Assembly: GCF_030285785.1 (NCBI RefSeq)
Contig: NZ_CP127247.1
Span: forward strand, 4,363,501-4,427,500
From: Parasedimentitalea psychrophila
Lineage (GTDB): Bacteria > Pseudomonadota > Alphaproteobacteria > Rhodobacterales > Rhodobacteraceae
Length of the DNA: 64,000 nt
Direction: 5' to 3'
This document shows positions 55,641 through 64,000 of this stretch, piece after piece. A program made the translations under genes and the position numbers. The notes under the pieces were generated by a model. The model did no database searches. It saw only the letters and a list, made by a program, of their open reading frames with translations, and had not been told where the DNA came from. The first letter of the stretch is position 1; each line of letters starts with the position of its first letter.

Positions 55641-55663
55641 CCAGCCATGCAGCTCATGGCTGG
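55641..55663 (-). terminator. terminator of the TauD-like gene
   Basis: CCAGCCATG and CATGGCTGG form a 9-bp stem with a 5-nt loop; on the minus strand it is followed by a T-rich stretch, 13 nt past the stop of the dioxygenase gene. Confidence 0.75.
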
Positions 55664-55676
55664 CCCGCGTTTGATC

Positions 55677-56747
55677 CTAATCGAGCGGCGCGTGCAGCTT
55701 GGTCTGAGTGGTGATGATCCCACCACGGTTGCCGATCTCGATTGATCCATACCGCTCTTTGAAACAGGTCGGCAATGGACGGTCGCCCTTTATTGAGAGC
55801 CAAAGACGCATCAGGTGGCGCCGCTGGCTGGGCTCTGGCCAGTCGAGGAATCCGGTCCGGTCGTGCAGCTGCGAGTGGTTGTATACAAACTGCATGTCAC
55901 CCGGTTCTAATTGCATCCCAAAACAAAGCGCGGGATCATTGGCCAGGGCATCAAACATATTCAGCGCTTCGATGTGTTCGGGAGTTAGCTTCATGGCGCC
56001 CTCAAACCGCTGGGCGCTGTCGATATATTGGCGCTGGTAGAAGACAGTCAAATATCCCGCGTGCCAGCTAAGAACTGGAATTTCCATAAAGGGCTTTGCC
56101 CCTTCGGGGATTTCTCCTCGGCGATCCGTTGCGATTGGATCAAACAGTTTCTCCAGCAGGTCTGGACGCTGCTGCTTCATCCGGTTGTAAATCGATTCCG
56201 CACTGACCAGCAGGGATTTCCCACCTTCCTTGGCGCCGCGGATGCACAGCAGACCAACGATGTCCGCACTATCGGTGTGAAAAGTCTGGCGGTCGCAGGT
56301 CTGGTAAATACGGCTGTTGGGGTCGTTTGCATCCGCCCCGATGTCACGAACATGGCCCAGAATATGCCCGTCTGCGTTCTGCGATCGGGCGCTTCCGACA
56401 TGTGCCCCGATGCCGCAAAAAATCGTCGCGGCAAACGCCTGCGAATAATCTGCGATGGGAAGCCCACGCAAGACTTCGAGCCCGACGCCCGTCAGAAGTT
56501 GTTGCTTCAGGTGCTGTATATGGGTGCCAAACGTCGCCAGCGGAAAGGTCTCTTTGCTGATTTCACCGACATCCAGCTCCAGGCTTTGGAAATGCTGTGC
56601 GGCGGATTCGAGATCGCGGACGTCCGCTGCCGTTAAATGGTAAAGCCAGGTGTCCGGCGCGTTCACCATGTCTTTGCCCAACCATGCAGAAGGTCCGGTG
56701 ATGGAAGCGGGAAGCATGTCCATGTTTGGGTTGGCTGGGTGTTGCAT
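55677..56747 (-). CDS. TauD/TfdA-family Fe(II)/2-oxoglutarate dioxygenase
   Basis: 356 residues. Iron-binding HxD in FHTDSAD (His157, Asp159), a distal histidine in VYNHSQLHDRTGF (about 291-295) and the 2-oxoglutarate-binding arginine in RRHLMRLWLS. Substrate unknown; relatives hydroxylate sulfonates, carboxylates or amino-acid derivatives. Divergent from a LysR gene (79 nt between starts), its likely regulator. Confidence 0.88.
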   Translation of the reverse strand: MQHPANPNMDMLPASITGPSAWLGKDMVNAPDTWLYHLTAADVRDLESAAQHFQSLELDVGEISKETFPLATFGTHIQHLKQQLLTGVGLEVLRGLPIADYSQAFAATIFCGIGAHVGSARSQNADGHILGHVRDIGADANDPNSRIYQTCDRQTFHTDSADIVGLLCIRGAKEGGKSLLVSAESIYNRMKQQRPDLLEKLFDPIATDRRGEIPEGAKPFMEIPVLSWHAGYLTVFYQRQYIDSAQRFEGAMKLTPEHIEALNMFDALANDPALCFGMQLEPGDMQFVYNHSQLHDRTGFLDWPEPSQRRHLMRLWLSIKGDRPLPTCFKERYGSIEIGNRGGIITTQTKLHAPLD

Positions 56748-56826
56748 TTGAATTCCTCATATTGGCACCGATAGAATTCACTACTGGTATTGCTCTGCAA
56801 AACAAAATGACTAGAAGTCATAGTTG

Positions 56827-57711
56827 ATGACGACCGAACCCTCTCTTCCTGTGCTGCGCGCCCTGCAGAGTCTCCAGACAACGGGCAGCGTATCCCAAAC
56901 AGCTGTCGCTTTGGGGGTCACCCAATCTGCGGTCAGCAGGTCGATCAGCAAGTACGAAAAAGCCATAGGATTGCAATTGCTGCGCCGGGGTGTGCGGCCG
57001 CTGACATTGACCGAAGAGGGCCTGTTGGTCGCCGCCCATGCCGCTGAGATTGATCGCTCGATCCGAACGCTGAGTGAGCGGCTGGAGACCCTGAAGCAGG
57101 GCAAAGAAGGTGCGGTCCGCATCGGATCTTTTGGGCCATCAGCTTCGTCGCAGATTCTGCCTGCTCTTTTGGCCAAATTTGCCAGGCGTTATCCAGGCAT
57201 TTCAGTAAGCATTCTGGAAGGCTCGGACGACAGGACGCGAAAGGATTTGGTCAACGGAAATGTGGACATTGCCGTGCTTGGGGATCGGATTGATGAGTTT
57301 GACGCGATACCAATTGCGACCGATCAATTGGTTGCGCTGGTTCTGGAGGGATCACCCCTGTCGTTGAAACCCGCCATCGCGCCCCTCGACCTGGAGGACG
57401 CACCCTTTGTGATGACCTTGGCGGGCAGTGAGCCGGTCATTGAAAAATGGTTCGAAGCAGCCGCGATCACTCCAAACGTGAAGCACCGGATACAACAGAC
57501 ACATTCGATCCTTGCTCTGGTTCGGGCTGGAATGGGGAATGCCATTGTCACGTCTCTGTCCTTGCCAGAGGACCTTCGGGGTATCGTGGTGAAGCCGTTG
57601 CTTTTGATGCCAACGCGCAAAATCTATTTTGTCAAAAAGCCCGTTTCAGTGAGTTCCAAGGCCGTCAGTGTTTTTTGGGATTTTCTAAGTCGTACGATCT
57701 TGACGTCTTAA
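56827..57711 (+). CDS. LysR-family transcriptional regulator
   Basis: 294 residues. N-terminal HTH (LQTTGSVSQTAVALGVTQSA, VSRSISKYEKAIGLQLLRRG) and a LysR substrate-binding domain (VRIGSFGPSASSQILPALLA). ATG 56827 follows an in-frame TTG. Divergent from the TauD-like dioxygenase gene. Confidence 0.92.
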   Translation: MTTEPSLPVLRALQSLQTTGSVSQTAVALGVTQSAVSRSISKYEKAIGLQLLRRGVRPLTLTEEGLLVAAHAAEIDRSIRTLSERLETLKQGKEGAVRIGSFGPSASSQILPALLAKFARRYPGISVSILEGSDDRTRKDLVNGNVDIAVLGDRIDEFDAIPIATDQLVALVLEGSPLSLKPAIAPLDLEDAPFVMTLAGSEPVIEKWFEAAAITPNVKHRIQQTHSILALVRAGMGNAIVTSLSLPEDLRGIVVKPLLLMPTRKIYFVKKPVSVSSKAVSVFWDFLSRTILTS

Positions 57712-57968
57712 ACTCGTTGGGACCCGACATTCGCTGCGACTGAATAACGAACAAACTGAAACGGAGAAAGGGCGGGCCCATGAATTTGTTGCGATCTGAA
57801 TGAGCCATTGATGTGGGGTATGAACTGCCTTTCGGGCAAACTCATCAAAGGCCTTGCTCTGCTCAAATGCGAAGGCCGTGGTTCTTTGAACTCCGTTCCC
57901 GCTTTGTAAAACCGGGTGTTTCAGCTGCCGTGGCCAGCACAGGAAAACCCGCCATAAGGGTGAATAAT

Positions 57969-58799
57969 CTATGCCCGCGCATTTGCACGGAACTGACGTG
58001 GCGAGAGACCATTTGTGCGAGTGAAGTCTCGGCTGAAATGAAATGGGTCGCTGTAACCGCAGCGCAAGGCGATGCTTGCAATATCATCACTGGTTGCGAC
58101 CAGTAGGTGGCGCGCCAGGACCATTCTTTCTTGCCGCAGCCAGTTTTTGGGAGTGGTGCCGCTCACGGCTTTGAACCGGCGAAACAACTGCGACGGGCAG
58201 AGCCCTGCGATGTCTGACAGGGTGGAAATGTCCCACTTGCGGGAAAGGTCGTCGCGCAGGTGCCGCATGACCTTGGATACCGGGTCAGAGCCGCTGTCGA
58301 CGATCCTGGGACGTCGCTTGAAAAACAGATCTGACGCAATCTGGGCAAAGCTTGCATTTGTCACGGCCTCGGCAGCGGAATGTCTTTCGGCCAGCATCCG
58401 CACGATTTGGTCGAAACTGGGTCGCAGATGGTCCATGTCGGCGATAACGGGCTGTTTCGGCAAGCCGATCAATTCATGCAAGTGGTCCAGGCCATATCCC
58501 GACAAGCCCACCCAAACATAACGCCATTCCTGCCCTTCAACCGCGCCGTGCTGGTATTTCTTAGAGGTGTCTAGCCAGGCAAGGTCGCCTTTTGCACAGG
58601 GGAATTCACCATCTGCCACCTTGATGCAGCCCTGCCCTGACACCGTTAGGATCAGGGTGTGTTCGTGGTATTGTCGGCGGACCATCCCATCGCGCCTTGA
58701 GACACAGGTGCGCCCGGCAGCGGCAATGGCATAAGGCCAGGGTGACGCTAAGGGCCCGGCGTTGTGAAAGAAGACCTCGGATTTGGTGAAATCAGCCAT
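57969..58799 (-). CDS. AraC-family transcriptional regulator
   Basis: 276 residues. Cupin-like N-terminal sensor domain (EHTLILTVSGQGCIKVADGE) and a C-terminal double HTH (WDISTLSDIAGLCPSQLFRR, ASIALRCGYSDPFHFSRDFT, GLSPRQFRANARA). Divergent from the glycyl-radical enzyme gene 132 nt away and therefore its probable activator; effector unknown. Confidence 0.92.
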   Translation of the reverse strand: MADFTKSEVFFHNAGPLASPWPYAIAAAGRTCVSRRDGMVRRQYHEHTLILTVSGQGCIKVADGEFPCAKGDLAWLDTSKKYQHGAVEGQEWRYVWVGLSGYGLDHLHELIGLPKQPVIADMDHLRPSFDQIVRMLAERHSAAEAVTNASFAQIASDLFFKRRPRIVDSGSDPVSKVMRHLRDDLSRKWDISTLSDIAGLCPSQLFRRFKAVSGTTPKNWLRQERMVLARHLLVATSDDIASIALRCGYSDPFHFSRDFTRTNGLSPRQFRANARA

Positions 58800-58931
58800 G
58801 GATGCGGTTTTTGTCCAGCTTAATGCGCGTATTCGCTATTCTAAGCAGGTTTCTTTGCGAGTATCATCATATTTGTGCACATTTCGTGCAGGTGCTGTGC
58901 CCACCTGCCACCGTGATCAAAGGACTCCGAT

Positions 58932-60464
58932 ATGCCGAGTGAAACCCCACACATCCGTCACATCGTGAACGACCCGACCCTAAGTTCGGCGCAAAAGGCC
59001 CGTGCCCTGTCTTTGGAGGCTGAAAACTCGCTGCCTTACCCTGCCTTGGACAGGGAAACCCAAGACGCGCTGGAGGCGCGGTTGATTTGTGACATGTACG
59101 AGGGGCACGCCCCTTATAAGCCGCGCTATGTGCTGCCGGATTACGGTGTGGTACTGAAAAACGGCAGCGAATGGCTGGAACTGCCGGTGCCACAAACACT
59201 GGACGAAGCGATTCATACTCTGATGATCGCCTATCACCATGTACCATCTGTGACCGCCATGCCGGTCTATATCGGTCAGCTGGACGATTTGCTTTTGCCG
59301 TTTTGCGACGGTGTGACTGACGCGGATCTGTATCAGCAAATCAAATTGTTCTGGCGCTATCTGGACCGAGTGCTGCCAGACGCATTCATGCATGCCAATA
59401 TCGGCCCCACAGACAACCGGGTCGCCAGAATCATCCTGCAGGTCGACGCCGAGCTAAAGCAGATCGCTCCGAACCTGACCTTTCTTTACGATCCCAAAAT
59501 CAGCAGTGACGCAATCTTGCAGGTGGCAGCGTCGAACATCACCAAGTGCTCCAAGCCCCATATCGCCAACCATCCGCTGCATGATGAAGTGTTCGGGGAG
59601 CGTGGATATGGTATTGTCAGCTGCTATAACGCGCTGCCACTGCAAGGCGGGGCTTCGACGTTAACGCGGATCAATCTGGCAAAGGTGGCCAAGCAGTCGG
59701 ATGATGTTGAAGATTTCCTGACCAACAAGCTGCCCCATTATGTCGACCTGAATTTCCGCCTGACCGAAGCTCGGATCGACTATCTGTTCAACCAATCGGG
59801 GTTCTTTGACAGCTTCCTTGTGACCGAGGGCTGGCTGGATGAAACACGATTTACCGCCATGTTCGGCATTTTCGCAATGGCCGAGGCGGTGAACGAACTG
59901 CAAGACAAAATCGGCGCAACGGGGCGTTATGGCCATGATGCACAGGCCAACGCACTCGGTTACAAAATCTCCGCCCTATTGGATGGGCTGGTGTCCAAGC
60001 GCCCGATGAAGAACGTTTGGAAGGGCCGTGCGATGCTGCATTCGCAAGCCGGGCTTTCCACTGACACCGGTTTCACCCCTGGCGTACGCATCCCTTATGG
60101 CACCGAACCCGATCCTGTGACCCATGTGCTGGCCCTTGCTCCGCATCATCAATATTATGGCTCGGGTGTGAGTGAGATTTTGACGCTGGATGAAACCATC
60201 AAGGCAAACCCAGAGGCGGTTACCGATCTGTGCAAAGGCGCCTTTGCGAAAGGGTTTCGTGAGTTTACCGCCAATGTAGGCGGCAATGATCTTGTGCGGG
60301 TGACGGGCTATATGATCCGGCTATCTGATGTCGCACAGTTTCACGCCGAACAAGGATCGCGAACCAACACCACCGCCCTTGGCGCCGAGGCCTCCAAGCA
60401 AACCTTGATCCTGCAACGCAAACCCCGAGTGGTCGCAAATGAGCTCCTTGCAGGCACAAATTAG
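58932..60464 (+). CDS. yjjI: YjjI-type glycyl radical enzyme
   Basis: 510 residues, matching the YjjI (DUF3029) family rather than pyruvate formate-lyase, which is far longer. The C-terminal glycyl-radical motif is VRVTGYMIRL, with the radical Gly at residue 459. Candidate active-site cysteines are in SNITKCSKPHI and IVSCYNALP. The reaction of YjjI enzymes is not well established. Radical enzymes of this class are destroyed by oxygen, so expression should be limited to low-oxygen conditions. The activase gene overlaps its 3' end. Confidence 0.9.
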   Translation: MPSETPHIRHIVNDPTLSSAQKARALSLEAENSLPYPALDRETQDALEARLICDMYEGHAPYKPRYVLPDYGVVLKNGSEWLELPVPQTLDEAIHTLMIAYHHVPSVTAMPVYIGQLDDLLLPFCDGVTDADLYQQIKLFWRYLDRVLPDAFMHANIGPTDNRVARIILQVDAELKQIAPNLTFLYDPKISSDAILQVAASNITKCSKPHIANHPLHDEVFGERGYGIVSCYNALPLQGGASTLTRINLAKVAKQSDDVEDFLTNKLPHYVDLNFRLTEARIDYLFNQSGFFDSFLVTEGWLDETRFTAMFGIFAMAEAVNELQDKIGATGRYGHDAQANALGYKISALLDGLVSKRPMKNVWKGRAMLHSQAGLSTDTGFTPGVRIPYGTEPDPVTHVLALAPHHQYYGSGVSEILTLDETIKANPEAVTDLCKGAFAKGFREFTANVGGNDLVRVTGYMIRLSDVAQFHAEQGSRTNTTALGAEASKQTLILQRKPRVVANELLAGTN

Positions 60465-61302
60465 TAAGATCCTGACGTGGTCCTGCGTCGATGGGCCGGG
60501 CAATCGGATCGTGCTGTTTCTGCAGGGATGCAATTTCAATTGCATCACCTGCCACAACCCGCACACCATCGGGCGGTGTAATGATTGCGGAGATTGCATT
60601 GCGGATTGCCCGACGGATGCGCTGATGCTGGAGGGTGGTAAAATCCGGTTTGACCCGGCGCTTTGCACCCATTGTGACGCCTGTCTTGCGGCCTGTTCGA
60701 TTAATGCCAACCCGATGGTGCAGACCTACAGTGTTCACGACATTCTTACTCTGCTGGGCAAGCATAAGGACTTTGTTTCGGGCATCACCGTGTCAGGCGG
60801 CGAGGCCACGATGCAGCTGCCGTTCACAAAGGCCCTCTTTACCGAGATGGGGCGCGATCCGGCGCTGGCACACCTGACGCGGTTCATTGACACAAACGGC
60901 TATTTGGGCGCTGCGGCATGGACGACGGTGCTGGATGTCACAGATGGTGTCATGCTGGATATCAAGGCCTTTGACTGCGACACCCACCGGCAGCTAACGG
61001 GACGTGACAATGCGCGGGTGTTGGACAGCGCAAGGATGTTGCACACCGCCGGAAAACTATATGAGCTCCGCTATCTTATGGTCCCGAGCCAAACCGATAC
61101 CGCCGGTGAAATCGAAAGCTTGATGGCTTTTACCCAATCTCTGGAGGGCCCGGTTCGAGTTCGGCTGAACGCCTTTCGCACCCATGGAGTGCGGGGAGAA
61201 GCCGCAGCTTGGCCTGCAATGGAACGCGAACAAGTCGAGGCGGCAGCACGTGCCCTTGCAGAAAAAAGCACTGGACCGGTGATATTGCCCGCACTCTGGT
61301 AG
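60439..61302 (+). CDS. yjjW: YjjW-type glycyl radical enzyme activase (radical SAM)
   Basis: 287 residues. Radical-SAM cluster motif CNFNCITC (Cys31, 35, 38), then an inserted two-cluster ferredoxin domain (Cys47/50/53/57 and Cys76/79/82/86), and SAM-binding GITVSGGEATMQ. This architecture is that of glycyl-radical activases, which generate the glycyl radical on the partner. The start overlaps yjjI by 26 nt, so the pair is coupled. Confidence 0.94.
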   Translation: MSSLQAQISKILTWSCVDGPGNRIVLFLQGCNFNCITCHNPHTIGRCNDCGDCIADCPTDALMLEGGKIRFDPALCTHCDACLAACSINANPMVQTYSVHDILTLLGKHKDFVSGITVSGGEATMQLPFTKALFTEMGRDPALAHLTRFIDTNGYLGAAAWTTVLDVTDGVMLDIKAFDCDTHRQLTGRDNARVLDSARMLHTAGKLYELRYLMVPSQTDTAGEIESLMAFTQSLEGPVRVRLNAFRTHGVRGEAAAWPAMEREQVEAAARALAEKSTGPVILPALW

Positions 61303-61644
61303 TTAACCTCAAAAACCTGATGGGTGCAGAAACTTGAGGGAGGGAGGCCTTGAGATTCTCACACCTAATTCCAGGGAAACTTCCTTTTCTGATCGCCTGA
61401 CGAAAACAGCGAGTGACCGTGGCCCCAACTGCATTCTTTAGTTTTCAACGAATGCTCACGACCCATTTCTATGTTTTTGCCCCGGTTCGAACCCTATGTG
61501 GCATGTGGTAAATTTAGCTCATTGTTACCAATTACTGCAGTGGTCACGAATGGCTGCTGAGGGCCGAAAGCACCAAATGGGCTGATCCGAGCGAAGTCCA
61601 ACAAAGATCCGCAATTTGGTCACTCCTGCTCATCACAGCGGCCG
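61303..61644. other. region between yjjW and the prophage repressor; likely prophage left end
   Basis: About 340 bp with no gene. If the genes from 61645 on belong to a Mu-like prophage, its left attachment end must lie here, but I cannot pick the terminal TG or the flanking 5-bp duplication without the right end. Confidence 0.4.
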
Positions 61645-62547
61645 TCAAAGATCTGCGATGACACACCTCACACGCCCAACGATGCGGATATCCGCCAATC
61701 TTTCGCCCGAAATAGTTTCAGGGAAGATGGACGGATTGTCACTAACAATGACCAACGCCGCCGGTTTGTCATCTTCGGTCACACCAACAGGCACAAGACG
61801 TTTGATATAGGCCTCGCCATCCCGTCTAAAATCATAAATACCTTCGCGGGTGCTTCGCATGTCAGATATGTCCACCAGGACAAGTGAGTCGCCGGGGATA
61901 GTAGGAGACATACTGTCGCCGTTCACCTTGACCAATACGCACAGATCGGCGGCCATGTTATGCTTGCGCAGCCAAGACCGCGAGACCGCAATGTGATCAG
62001 CCTCGGCATTCTCAACCGGGATCAGTCTCGCCCCATCTGACAAGCCAATGTCAAACCGGCGGACAAGCGTGAAATTATTCAATTTAGACCGGTCAACTTC
62101 CTGGATTGCGCGTTCCCCCTGCCCCGTCCAACTGTCCCTGGTGGCTTTGACCGAGTCTTGGAGAGCCTCCATTTCGGAGCGGCGCGCGTCTTCTATGTTT
62201 TTGGTTACGGCCTCACCTTCGGCCTCATGCATCCGCTGGAGAGCTTCCATTCCAGGGCGAAAAGCCTCTTCCTTGGCCTTAGTATATATATCGTTCATGG
62301 CCTTCGATATCTCACGCCTCTCGCTCACTCCCGTTAGCACGTAGAGAACATCTACACCTGCTTTTGCAGCGGCCATGAAATACTCTCCATCCGGAGATCT
62401 TCGTCCTGCTTCATAGTTGAGCTGTGCATTCTTTTTTACGCCCACAAGAATACCAAAATCACCTTGGTTAAAACCAAGTGTTTCGCGTTCCTGCCGTAGT
62501 CGAAATCCCAAGGCATCCAATTGAATACATAGCGTGCGTAACAACAT
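61645..62547 (-). CDS. phage-type S24 repressor (probable Mu-like immunity repressor)
   Basis: 300 residues. N-terminal HTH_3-like domain (RLRQERETLGFNQGDFGILV, KKNAQLNYEAGRRSP), a long helical linker (about 95-150) and a LexA/CI-like peptidase domain with catalytic serine (VNGDSMSPTIPGD) and lysine (EAYIKRLVPV). Divergent from an early-gene run, the typical position of a transposable-phage repressor. The peptidase domain suggests induction by self-cleavage on DNA damage. Confidence 0.88.
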   Translation of the reverse strand: MLLRTLCIQLDALGFRLRQERETLGFNQGDFGILVGVKKNAQLNYEAGRRSPDGEYFMAAAKAGVDVLYVLTGVSERREISKAMNDIYTKAKEEAFRPGMEALQRMHEAEGEAVTKNIEDARRSEMEALQDSVKATRDSWTGQGERAIQEVDRSKLNNFTLVRRFDIGLSDGARLIPVENAEADHIAVSRSWLRKHNMAADLCVLVKVNGDSMSPTIPGDSLVLVDISDMRSTREGIYDFRRDGEAYIKRLVPVGVTEDDKPAALVIVSDNPSIFPETISGERLADIRIVGRVRCVIADL

Positions 62548-62570
62548 CGGAACGCAGTTTGCGAGGCACT

Positions 62571-62876
62571 ATGATCGAAAAGCCATTCCCATACCAGCCG
62601 GGCGTGATCCTGTATGACGTAATTATCGGCCTTTTACGGACCCGTGAAACCACTTTTTCCGCGTGGTGTAAGGAGTTACAGATCGGGGAAAGCTCGGCCC
62701 GCAATGCGCTATATGGCCAGTCCAGCGGCCGCCGAGGACAGGAACTGCGGGAAAACGTCATTGAACGCGCGGGCCGCGATCTAGTCGAACGGGCCTATTC
62801 AGAACGCGTGAACCAACATGCCAGCAGCGTTGCCGAAGCGTTGCAGTCCCGGTTGCACCCCCGGAGGGCACCATGA
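62571..62876 (+). CDS. small phage early regulatory protein (HTH-like)
   Basis: 101 residues. A helical region with TTFSAWCKELQIGESSARNA resembles a DNA-binding helix-turn-helix and is followed by a basic Arg/Glu helix. Position just right of the repressor on the opposite strand is that of Ner/Cro-like proteins in transposable phages. ATG 62571 is 24 nt from the repressor start. The stop overlaps the next start (ATGA). Confidence 0.7.
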   Translation: MIEKPFPYQPGVILYDVIIGLLRTRETTFSAWCKELQIGESSARNALYGQSSGRRGQELRENVIERAGRDLVERAYSERVNQHASSVAEALQSRLHPRRAP

Positions 62877-63148
62877 CCCCCTACACCCCTTCCAACCACG
62901 CCCCTGCTCGGGCCCAGTTGGGCAACTCCCTCGGCGGCCATGGGGATGCGCCGCTGGGGGCTTTTTATTCTAGCCCACCACTCGCGGAGACGGGCCCTAG
63001 CACCTGCACATTGATGCAGAGACGCTGGGGCCAAGACCGGCGCGCCTGGTTTGCAACCTCCCTTTTCTGGCTCGGGGAGATCCTCGGCGCAGCCAGCCTG
63101 TTCATAATTCTCATTTTCGGACTTTTGGCTGGAGAAATTTTCAGATGA
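62873..63148 (+). CDS. small phage membrane protein, unknown
   Basis: 91 residues, hydrophilic N-terminal half and one or two membrane segments near the C-terminus (LGEILGAASLFIILIFGLLA). Coupled by ATGA overlaps to the genes on both sides. Not recognised. Confidence 0.6.
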   Translation: MTPYTPSNHAPARAQLGNSLGGHGDAPLGAFYSSPPLAETGPSTCTLMQRRWGQDRRAWFATSLFWLGEILGAASLFIILIFGLLAGEIFR

Positions 63149-63243
63149 ATATTGGTGAACAAATACAGGCTCTTGCTACCATAAAACTGGCCCCACCAGG
63201 GGGGCAGGATCGGTCATTTGAAGTGTTCTCCCCCACCCGGTAA
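63145..63243 (+). CDS. 32-codon ORF in the phage early run
   Basis: ATG 63145 overlaps the stop of the membrane protein gene (ATGA), and the frame (NIGEQIQALATIKLAPPGGQ then DRSFEVFSPTR) fills the gap to the next gene, ending 23 nt before it. Coupling and position support translation; no family recognised. Confidence 0.4.
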   Translation: MNIGEQIQALATIKLAPPGGQDRSFEVFSPTR

Positions 63244-63266
63244 TTTTTCATTTAGGAGCATCCCCC

Positions 63267-64000
63267 ATGCGTCCCCCACGCCTGATTGAAGTTAAAGAAA
63301 TCCCGCTTGATGACATCGACACGTCGAACCGGCTGCGCCCGGTGTCGGAAACGGCTGTCAAAAGCCTGACCCACTCGATTGAGCCCCTTGGTCTGCAATC
63401 CGAGATCCAAGTCCGCAAAATCAAGAAAACCGGCAAGCTGCGGCTGATAGCCGGCGGCCATCGGATAGCGGCGTTTCGCGCCCTGGGCCACGCTGAAATC
63501 CCCGCCAAGATCTGGGACTGTACCGAAGATTGGGCGGATCTGGCAGAGATTGACGACAACCTGGCCCACGCCGAGTTGGATTTTTTGGAAAAAGCTGTCT
63601 TTTTTGCGCCCCGCAAAGAGGTCTATGAGAAGGCCTACCCAGAAACAAAACAGGCTGTTGGCACCGAACTAGCCGCTAAACGCTGGAATGCGGCGGACAC
63701 AATGTCCGTCGCATCCTTCGTCACCTCAACCGCCGACAAAATGGGTGTAGATGAACGCACAGTACGCCGTCTTGTTGCAGCGGGGAGGTCCCTCGGACCC
63801 CGCGAGATCCAAGAGCTCCGCGACGCCCCTAAGAAGGTCTCGCTTTCAGACCTGCAGGAGATCGCCAAATGCTGCTCCCCCACGGATCGCTATGACATTT
63901 GCCGCGCCCTAGGCGACGGCAGCGCCAAATCGGCCAAGGAAGTTCTGGCCCGCAAGAAAGCCCCCGGCACGGCCGTAAAAGATCCGATTGAGGCTGCGCG
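63267..64000 (+). CDS. ParB-like protein, phage-associated (runs off window)
   Basis: 245 codons open to the window edge. N-terminal ParB/Srx domain (IPLDDIDTSNRLRPVSETAV, GLQSEIQVRK, RLIAGGHRIAAFRALGHAEI) and an HTH-like region (ADKMGVDERTVRRLVAAGR). TAGGAG precedes ATG 63267. ParB-like genes in this early position are known from transposable phages of Rhodobacteraceae such as RcapMu, where the Mu A-type transposase follows; that gene should lie just beyond the window. Confidence 0.85.
   Translation, partial: MRPPRLIEVKEIPLDDIDTSNRLRPVSETAVKSLTHSIEPLGLQSEIQVRKIKKTGKLRLIAGGHRIAAFRALGHAEIPAKIWDCTEDWADLAEIDDNLAHAELDFLEKAVFFAPRKEVYEKAYPETKQAVGTELAAKRWNAADTMSVASFVTSTADKMGVDERTVRRLVAAGRSLGPREIQELRDAPKKVSLSDLQEIAKCCSPTDRYDICRALGDGSAKSAKEVLARKKAPGTAVKDPIEAA

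Noticed and set aside
61483-61500. GGTTCGAACC, similar to a tRNA T-loop
   Set aside because: It is a simple palindrome; no acceptor, D or anticodon arm can be built around it.

Overview
The window looks like a chromosomal segment of a marine alphaproteobacterium of the Rhodobacterales (Roseobacter group). This rests on the housekeeping gene content and order (lptF-lptG-lptD-surA-pdxA-rsmA; prfA-prmC-DUF4167; holC-pepA), moderately high GC, and intergenic repeats built on CCTCCGGCGGAGGTATTT that are typical of that group. No rRNA, tRNA or CRISPR array was found.

Layout. 1-7 kb: 5' part of a sensor kinase diverging from a NarL-type response regulator, a P450, a TfoX C-terminal domain protein, ndk, an ABC-F ATPase, MarC and a retropepsin-like protease. 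7.4-20.2 kb: core genes, namely holC/pepA (minus strand), the LPS-export and outer-membrane biogenesis operon lptF to rsmA (plus strand), then DUF4167, prmC and prfA (minus strand). 20-26.6 kb: two overlapping agmatinase-family genes with an M20 amidohydrolase, mazG, a nucleoside hydrolase and a GNAT acetyltransferase. 26.9-32.5 kb: an AT-rich sulfotransferase and a 1311-residue serralysin-like RTX metalloprotease preceded by a small exported protein.

32.6-46.8 kb is an insertion-sequence graveyard: two IS5-family remnants, four IS3-family elements (one nested inside another with a 4-bp target duplication), an IS66 remnant, and host genes cut by IS elements (HNH nuclease, S24 repressor, two 3' gene fragments). 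Inside it sits an intact alkane-oxidation module (alkB, P450, divergent Crp/Fnr regulator with an FNR-like box). Six copies of a 36-40 bp double-palindrome element lie inside transposase genes in this region. In three cases removing exactly 40 nt restores a clean transposase reading frame. The stems vary in a compensated way, and all six copies lie in the same genomic orientation whatever the direction of the host gene. I do not recognise this family, and it is my main candidate for something undescribed.

47-64 kb: LysR / glutathionyl-hydroquinone reductase-like / EamA / SnoaL-like cluster; a 1.8-kb region without genes; an AT-rich pair encoding a PhnD-like binding protein and a hybrid histidine kinase (probable two-gene sensor); a TauD-type dioxygenase with its LysR; an AraC regulator divergent from a YjjI-type glycyl radical enzyme and its YjjW activase; and finally what looks like the left (early) end of a Mu-like transposable prophage (S24 repressor, small HTH-like protein, membrane protein, 32-codon ORF, ParB-like protein running off the window).
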